A program made the translations under genes and the position numbers. The notes below the pieces were generated by a model that was not told where the DNA came from, made no database searches, and was given only the letters and a program-made list of their open reading frames with translations. Below are positions 59,787 through 64,000 of a DNA stretch of 64,000 nucleotides, one piece after another; within the stretch, counting starts at the first letter, position 1, and each line of letters starts with the position of its first letter. The stretch comes from Anaerolineae bacterium. GTDB taxonomy: Bacteria; Chloroflexota; Anaerolineae; 4572-78; J111. The DNA lies in the NCBI GenBank assembly GCA_022071955.1, contig JAJVIM010000004.1, positions 62,001 to 126,000 on the forward strand, read 5' to 3'.

Positions 59787-60663
59787 GCGGATTTGTGCCG
59801 TGGCCTCATGGCACAGGTTTTTGCGCTGGCTTGGAAAGAAAGAGCCGATGGCGGTCATCGGCAAGGCCGGGCGACTGGACGACCACCCGATCACTTCATT
59901 TTTGGAGGATGAAACCGGTCACGTTTTTAGTCTGGAATATGGCAGCAACGAGCCGGAGTCATTGGCGACCGGAGTCGTTTTTCGGCACCGGCTGGTTTGG
60001 GCGGCGACGTACCTTACCCAGCGCATGGCCAGCGCCGCGCTTGACCCGTACATGCACCTGCTGGGCATGTGGGCGCTGGGGCTGCCTGCCGACCCGGATG
60101 GCGACGGCGAGATTCTGGCCCGGCAGCTTCAAACCAAGTTGCTGAGCTGGACGGCGGCCGACCTGATCGGCCGCGGCTACGTGGACCCGCTGGATAGCGG
60201 CAACCTGCTGATGGAGGTAAAAGCCGTCGATGCCACCGACGAATCTGTCGTCTGGGTCAAACCGGTGACCGTCGAGCGGACGTGGTGGCGGAAGGCGGCG
60301 CTGGCCAGGGTGATGGTTGAACTGACTGAAACCGTCATGGCCGAGTATCCCGGCGTCGAACCCGCGATAGATATTGAGGTCTGGGTTGAACACTATTTGC
60401 GCCTGTCGCCCCATATCGACTCCATTGAAGGAGAAGTGCTGGCGGCGGCGGAGCGGCTGTTTCGCCAGCGGTTGTACGAACTGGCGGCAATGGTCGTTAG
60501 CGGCGATATGAACCGGGCGCTGGACACTTCCGCGTTGGGCGAGACCTACCCTGGCCGGATGACCAGGGCCATGCTCAAGGCGGCCGGGGTTTCTCCTCTG
60601 CCCAGGAACAAGGCGGAGTTGCGCGGCGTGTACTTGAAACTGTTCGGGATGAAAGCAGGATGA
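59779..60663 (+). CDS. Unknown protein
   Basis: 294 residues from GTG 59779 (AGGAG upstream). Mostly helical with FLRWLGKKEPMAVIG at the start and a helical bundle (AATYLTQRMASAALDPYMH). C-terminal TRAMLKAAGVSPLPRNKAEL resembles a small helix-hairpin. No family known. ATGA overlap with the next gene. Confidence 0.75.
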   Translation: MIERICAVASWHRFLRWLGKKEPMAVIGKAGRLDDHPITSFLEDETGHVFSLEYGSNEPESLATGVVFRHRLVWAATYLTQRMASAALDPYMHLLGMWALGLPADPDGDGEILARQLQTKLLSWTAADLIGRGYVDPLDSGNLLMEVKAVDATDESVVWVKPVTVERTWWRKAALARVMVELTETVMAEYPGVEPAIDIEVWVEHYLRLSPHIDSIEGEVLAAAERLFRQRLYELAAMVVSGDMNRALDTSALGETYPGRMTRAMLKAAGVSPLPRNKAELRGVYLKLFGMKAG

Positions 60664-61178
60664 CCGATTTGCCGCGCTGGCTGGCCGAGTTGACCGAAGA
60701 GGATGTCCTTGAGGATGGCGACGTGTCCGAGCGTTACCTGCTCAACACGTTTTACACGACGGACATCTACCCTGACCCGGATACCGAGCCGGAGCGCTGG
60801 CTGGAGGAAGCTATTGAGTTGAACCCGGAAGTCTGGAAAGCCAAACTGTGCCGGATAAAACATGATGTACCGGAGACCAATGCCGGAATCGCCTTTTGCG
60901 GGTTGTGCAAGGAGTATGCCAACCCGCGCAAACGGGCGCGGTCGGCGGCGACCGGCCCGGTATTGCCGGGTTTTGAGGCGATGGGCGGCGCTTTTCAGAT
61001 TCACGAAGCGTGTAGCTCGCGGGCGCTGGCCTGGGTGCGGCGCACGTTGTACCGTTGGGAAAAAATTGGCAAAGTGGCGCGGGAGGTATTGCAACAAATC
61101 CCGGATGTCAGGCAGAGCCGGGGTTGGGATTTTGCCACCCGCGTCAGATTGATTCGGAAGGGAGAAAGGTATGAGTGA
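60660..61178 (+). CDS. Unknown protein with Cys/His site
   Basis: 172 residues. Acidic N-terminus, then CRIKHD ... FCGLCKEY and HEACSSRALAW (about 63-122), a likely zinc-binding site of Cys and His. Basic C-terminal helix. Confidence 0.75.
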   Translation: MTDLPRWLAELTEEDVLEDGDVSERYLLNTFYTTDIYPDPDTEPERWLEEAIELNPEVWKAKLCRIKHDVPETNAGIAFCGLCKEYANPRKRARSAATGPVLPGFEAMGGAFQIHEACSSRALAWVRRTLYRWEKIGKVAREVLQQIPDVRQSRGWDFATRVRLIRKGERYE

Positions 61179-61671
61179 GTTTATGCCGGAGCCGGTCAAG
61201 GTTCTGGAAACAAAAGAGGATGTGCTGGAAGCCATCAACAACCCGGTTTGGCGGAATTGGGGGCTGGACACGTACCACGTTAAACCGGTCTGGCTGTGCG
61301 AGCTGGTGAAACGCATGTGGCAGGAACAGAACGAGATTCTGGTCTACAACGCCCAGGTCTATCGCCGGGCCAGAGAAGAGTTGGGGCTGCCGGAGCACGA
61401 TTATTACGCAGAAGGGCAGGGAACGCCGCTGTCAACATTGGTGTTCAATGCCCAGAATTATGTCCGCTCGGACCGGCTGCGGGCGGACGGCTTCGAGCCG
61501 ATGACGCAGGAGTTGGTGGAGCGGGCGCACCGGGAAAAGAAGCGGATTTTGATTAACGGGAACCCGGCCCGAACCAAAGTTGCGGATGGCAAGGTCGTGG
61601 CCTACCCGCCGCGGACCAGAAACAAAGCCTATCGCGTCGATTACACTACGCCGGTCAAACTGGTGGACTGA
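61171..61671 (+). CDS. Unknown protein
   Basis: 166 residues behind GGGAGAAAGG. Helical with WLCELVKRMWQEQNEILVYN and a basic C-terminus ending in a beta hairpin. Not recognised. Confidence 0.75.
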   Translation: MSEFMPEPVKVLETKEDVLEAINNPVWRNWGLDTYHVKPVWLCELVKRMWQEQNEILVYNAQVYRRAREELGLPEHDYYAEGQGTPLSTLVFNAQNYVRSDRLRADGFEPMTQELVERAHREKKRILINGNPARTKVADGKVVAYPPRTRNKAYRVDYTTPVKLVD

Positions 61672-61680
61672 GGAGGAATT

Positions 61681-62151
61681 ATGGTAACTGCTGATGGTTT
61701 GAATAAAAGCCGGGCGGCTGAGTATGGCTTGAGCCTGGAACTGTGTACGTTGGTGACCGAAGCCTTTTGGGGCAACCACCAGCCGGTGCAGGAATTTATG
61801 GCCGGGAAGGTGGGCAGTTCGGCCTCGCTGGGGGACTGGCTGCGGGCCGCGGCCGAGTTTACGCGAGATGATATTAGCCGGTTGTGGGGGTTGGGCTATC
61901 CGGTCAAGCGCAAAGTGAACACGTTCAAGCTGGCGGCGATGGCCGCCTCAGACGACAAAAAGAATTACACCCACGCCCAAATTGTAGCCCGCGTCGAATC
62001 CCCGCCGTTGCTGGAACTGGATGAGGCGGGGTACAAAAATCTGGTGGACATCATGGTCGCCGGAAAAAGCGATTTCCTGACAGATGGCCAGCATCTGTTC
62101 ACGGTTGGCGTTTACTCAAATGGCTATGGCCTGTACGGGGTGCCGCGATGA
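61681..62151 (+). CDS. Unknown protein
   Basis: 156 residues behind GAGGAGG. Helical N-terminal half (AEYGLSLELCTLVTEAFWGN) and a beta-rich C-terminal half. ATGA overlap with the next gene. Confidence 0.75.
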   Translation: MVTADGLNKSRAAEYGLSLELCTLVTEAFWGNHQPVQEFMAGKVGSSASLGDWLRAAAEFTRDDISRLWGLGYPVKRKVNTFKLAAMAASDDKKNYTHAQIVARVESPPLLELDEAGYKNLVDIMVAGKSDFLTDGQHLFTVGVYSNGYGLYGVPR

Positions 62152-62615
62152 ACGCTCCTCAACTCGTTGAAAACGGCCTCTACCGCCATCTGCTGCTCAT
62201 CAATATGGGGGGCAAGGTTCTGGTTGATGTGGACTATTACGTCTTGCGCGGCGGTGAGGTCTTCGCCGTATCGCCGTTGTCGAAAATGATGGTCAAGTCC
62301 AACGAAAAACCGGACAACCTGCGGGTGATGGACTATCTCGGCGAATATGATCCTAATTGGGTAAAGGCCAAAAATTACAACCTGCCGGTGAAGGATGTGA
62401 TCAAGGCTCTGGACCGGCTGAGCGGCGACGACCCCAAAGGCGCGGAGGCCGAACGGTTGGTAGACCACTGGAAAAGGGAATGGGCAGACATCTTGCATGT
62501 GTTAGGGCCGGACAACATTGTCAGCCAGGGGTATGCCAAAGATTTTATCGTGCAATGGATATTGGACAAGGCCCGGTGGGCGCTTGATGAACTGGAGAAA
62601 AAGGATGGCCGCTAA
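62148..62615 (+). CDS. Unknown protein
   Basis: 155 residues. Beta-rich start (YRHLLLINMGGKVLVDVDYY) and a C-terminal helix DFIVQWILDKARWALDELEK. Function unknown. Confidence 0.75.
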   Translation: MNAPQLVENGLYRHLLLINMGGKVLVDVDYYVLRGGEVFAVSPLSKMMVKSNEKPDNLRVMDYLGEYDPNWVKAKNYNLPVKDVIKALDRLSGDDPKGAEAERLVDHWKREWADILHVLGPDNIVSQGYAKDFIVQWILDKARWALDELEKKDGR

Positions 62616-63327
62616 ATGCAACACCTGCCAGCACTGCGAGCCCGCTCCGGCGCACGAGAATTATGCTGACGCTTATGGCTGGTGCATGGCTCCGGTGCCG
62701 ATCCATGTCCTGGACCGCCAGCCGTTGATCCGTAAGGCGGAATTAAAGGGTAAGACTTGCGCGATGTACCAGCGGCGCGAGGAGCGCACAACTGCGGTGA
62801 TCAATACTACAGATTTTGCAAAAGATTTCCCCGCTGGCTTTAAGGGGCAGATTGCCGGGATACAAGCCGGTGCCCCATGCCCGAAGCCGGATTGCACTGG
62901 TGTTATTCGCTACGATGGCGAGTCGCTGTATTGCGATGACGAATTTTGCCCGTTGTATGTAAAACTTGAAAAAGAAGACCCTATGACAACCAAACAACCC
63001 ACGTATCTGATGGCCGTTACCGAAGTGGACGGCAATGTATCCTCACCAAATATGCTGGCTGGCCGGATTGCCTTCACCTGCAACTGGACCATAAATATCA
63101 AGCCGGTGATGGTGCTGTTAACCTACCGCACCCCGGATGATGCCCTGGCGGTTTATCTGTGCGGCAGCATCGAAGAAGCCGAGGCCAAAGCGGTGGAACT
63201 GGTCAACGAAACCGTGCCGGTGCGGGATATGGCTGACATTACCGATCTGGAAGTGACCGGCTGGGGCGGGGCTATCGACATCAAAACCATTCGCCCGGAG
63301 GAAGTAATATGGATGGCCGGGGAGTGA
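62605..63327 (+). CDS. Two-part zinc-binding protein
   Basis: 240 residues from ATG 62605 (AAAAAGG). N-terminal CNTCQHC with a later CAMYQRR Cys; a second cluster CPKPDC ... YCDDEFC at about 92-116; then, after MTTKQPT (about 125), a separate alpha/beta domain. The part from ATG near 62982 could be a distinct product. Confidence 0.72.
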   Translation: MAAKCNTCQHCEPAPAHENYADAYGWCMAPVPIHVLDRQPLIRKAELKGKTCAMYQRREERTTAVINTTDFAKDFPAGFKGQIAGIQAGAPCPKPDCTGVIRYDGESLYCDDEFCPLYVKLEKEDPMTTKQPTYLMAVTEVDGNVSSPNMLAGRIAFTCNWTINIKPVMVLLTYRTPDDALAVYLCGSIEEAEAKAVELVNETVPVRDMADITDLEVTGWGGAIDIKTIRPEEVIWMAGE

Positions 63328-63497
63328 TGTACGACAAACCGGCCTCACCGGCCTGGGCGGTTGTTGCGCTCAACGGCGAGAACGCTTATGTCTCGCTTGA
63401 TAAAGTTGTGGGCGGTGTTTTTGTCGGGGTCATCGAAAGCGGCCGTTTTTACGGCAGCCCGATAATCATGCGGTCAGAGCAGATGGTCTATGCCTGA
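63309..63497 (+). CDS. Small unknown protein
   Basis: 62 residues from ATG 63309 (GGAGGAAGTAAT); ATG 63327, TGATG-coupled, is an alternative. Beta-rich (AWAVVALNGENAYVSL, GGVFVGVIESG). Not recognised. Confidence 0.68.
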   Translation: MDGRGVMYDKPASPAWAVVALNGENAYVSLDKVVGGVFVGVIESGRFYGSPIIMRSEQMVYA

Positions 63498-63741
63498 CCC
63501 GGTCAAACTGGCCCAGAAGCACACGCTGGAGGAGCTGGTGGCGATGGAGGCCAAAGTCAGCAATGACCCGGCCAACCGGAATCAGGTGCCGGGGAGTATC
63601 TATCTCCACACGGCCAAAGCCCGCAAACAGCTTGAGGTAATCCGCTGGGCCATTACCTACAAACTACAGGAGCGGCGTGAGGCCCGCGGCGAAACGATCA
63701 ATGAAGCCGGATATACCGGCCCAAAAAGAAAACGGAGGTAA
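63490..63741 (+). CDS. Small basic helical protein
   Basis: 83 residues. Helical, ending TGPKRKRR. Possibly DNA binding by charge only. 8-bp overlap with the previous gene. Confidence 0.72.
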   Translation: MPDPVKLAQKHTLEELVAMEAKVSNDPANRNQVPGSIYLHTAKARKQLEVIRWAITYKLQERREARGETINEAGYTGPKRKRR

Positions 63742-63746
63742 CAGTA

Positions 63747-64000
63747 ATGCTAAAGATAGGTCAAAAGGTGCGTGTGAAAAACGGCTATGGAATTGATATT
63801 GGAGAAAAAATCATAGTCGGGATAAGTGAAGAGGGCAGTTATTATCTCAGGCCTACGGATACGCCGTGGTATTCATGGGCCGAAGACAGGCTCACTCCGG
63901 TAAATTCGCCCGATGAATCTGGTGATTTATACCCCTCGTGCCAGTTATGCCCTTCTTGCCAGATACCGCTGCGGCCGCGGGAAAATCCTGACGAACTGGC
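63747..64000 (+). CDS. Small beta-barrel plus zinc-ribbon protein (3' partial)
   Basis: ATG 63747 behind CGGAGG; runs off the window after 84 codons. LKIGQKVRVKNGYGIDIG is a G-Q-x-V-type beta barrel opening; then CQLCPSC gives the start of a zinc site. Shows that block 3 continues past the window. Confidence 0.72.
   Translation, partial: MLKIGQKVRVKNGYGIDIGEKIIVGISEEGSYYLRPTDTPWYSWAEDRLTPVNSPDESGDLYPSCQLCPSCQIPLRPRENPDEL

Noticed and set aside
12102-64000. Prophage interpretation of the blocks
   Set aside because: Gene packing is phage-like, but no terminase, portal, capsid, tail, lysis, integrase or replication gene is visible. A phage part outside the window cannot be excluded.
1-64000. 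tRNA, rRNA or CRISPR loci
   Set aside because: No cloverleaf with conserved T-arm, rRNA segment or regularly spaced short repeat was found by eye on either strand.

Overview
The window looks like bacterial chromosome, most likely from a GC-rich Chloroflexota-type organism. That placement is an inference: it rests on F420-type oxidoreductases, a RecD2 helicase, Shine-Dalgarno-led ATG/GTG starts and base composition, and no rRNA or other marker gene is present. No tRNA, rRNA, CRISPR array, integrase, transposase or phage structural gene was seen.

Region 1 (1-11.75 kb) is a defence island. A type I restriction-modification locus runs hsdR (3' end only), hsdS, a PrrC/RloC-like ABC-ATPase that is a candidate anticodon nuclease, and hsdM. 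It is followed by an XRE regulator, a C5-cytosine DNA methyltransferase, a large protein with two GHKL ATPase modules and a histidine-kinase-like H-box, a receiver-domain protein, an unknown protein, a Vsr endonuclease and a small nucleotidyltransferase. Linking a methyltransferase and Vsr to what looks like a two-component phosphorelay is unusual.

Region 2 is three blocks of small, tightly overlapping plus-strand genes: 12.0-23.2 kb, 36.3-53.2 kb, and 53.4 kb to beyond the window end. Each block is preceded by one or more rho-independent terminators and then by the same ~101-bp sequence, which holds a near-consensus sigma-70 promoter (TTGACA, 17 bp, TAAAAT), an upstream inverted repeat (partly lost in the second copy) and a common AT-rich leader. 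More than 70 genes, mostly unrecognisable, are coupled by ATGA/TAATG/TGATG overlaps. Recognisable members are a ParB-like protein, three PP-loop (PAPS-reductase-like) ATPases, a SWIM zinc finger, an HExxH zincin-like protein, a spore-photoproduct-lyase-like radical SAM protein carrying a full intein inside its iron-sulfur motif, an ASCH protein, a RING-like finger protein and many zinc ribbons. A repeated small domain with a G-Q-x-V-W-A-V-V-T-x-D-G-V-P-T core occurs in all three blocks. In blocks 2 and 3 an RNA stem-loop with a compensatory base-pair change precedes such a gene. I read these blocks as one undescribed accessory element or expression regulon.

Region 3 (23.2-36.2 kb) separates blocks 1 and 2 and holds ordinary chromosomal genes: panE, three small coupled genes, a carboxymuconolactone-decarboxylase-like protein, recD2, a secreted lamin-tail/phospholipase-D protein, two F420-type oxidoreductases, an alpha/beta hydrolase, a small membrane protein and an RHH-like regulator upstream of an MFS efflux pump. 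Block 1 ends abruptly in a truncated PP-loop gene abutting the 3' end of panE, which marks a rearrangement junction.
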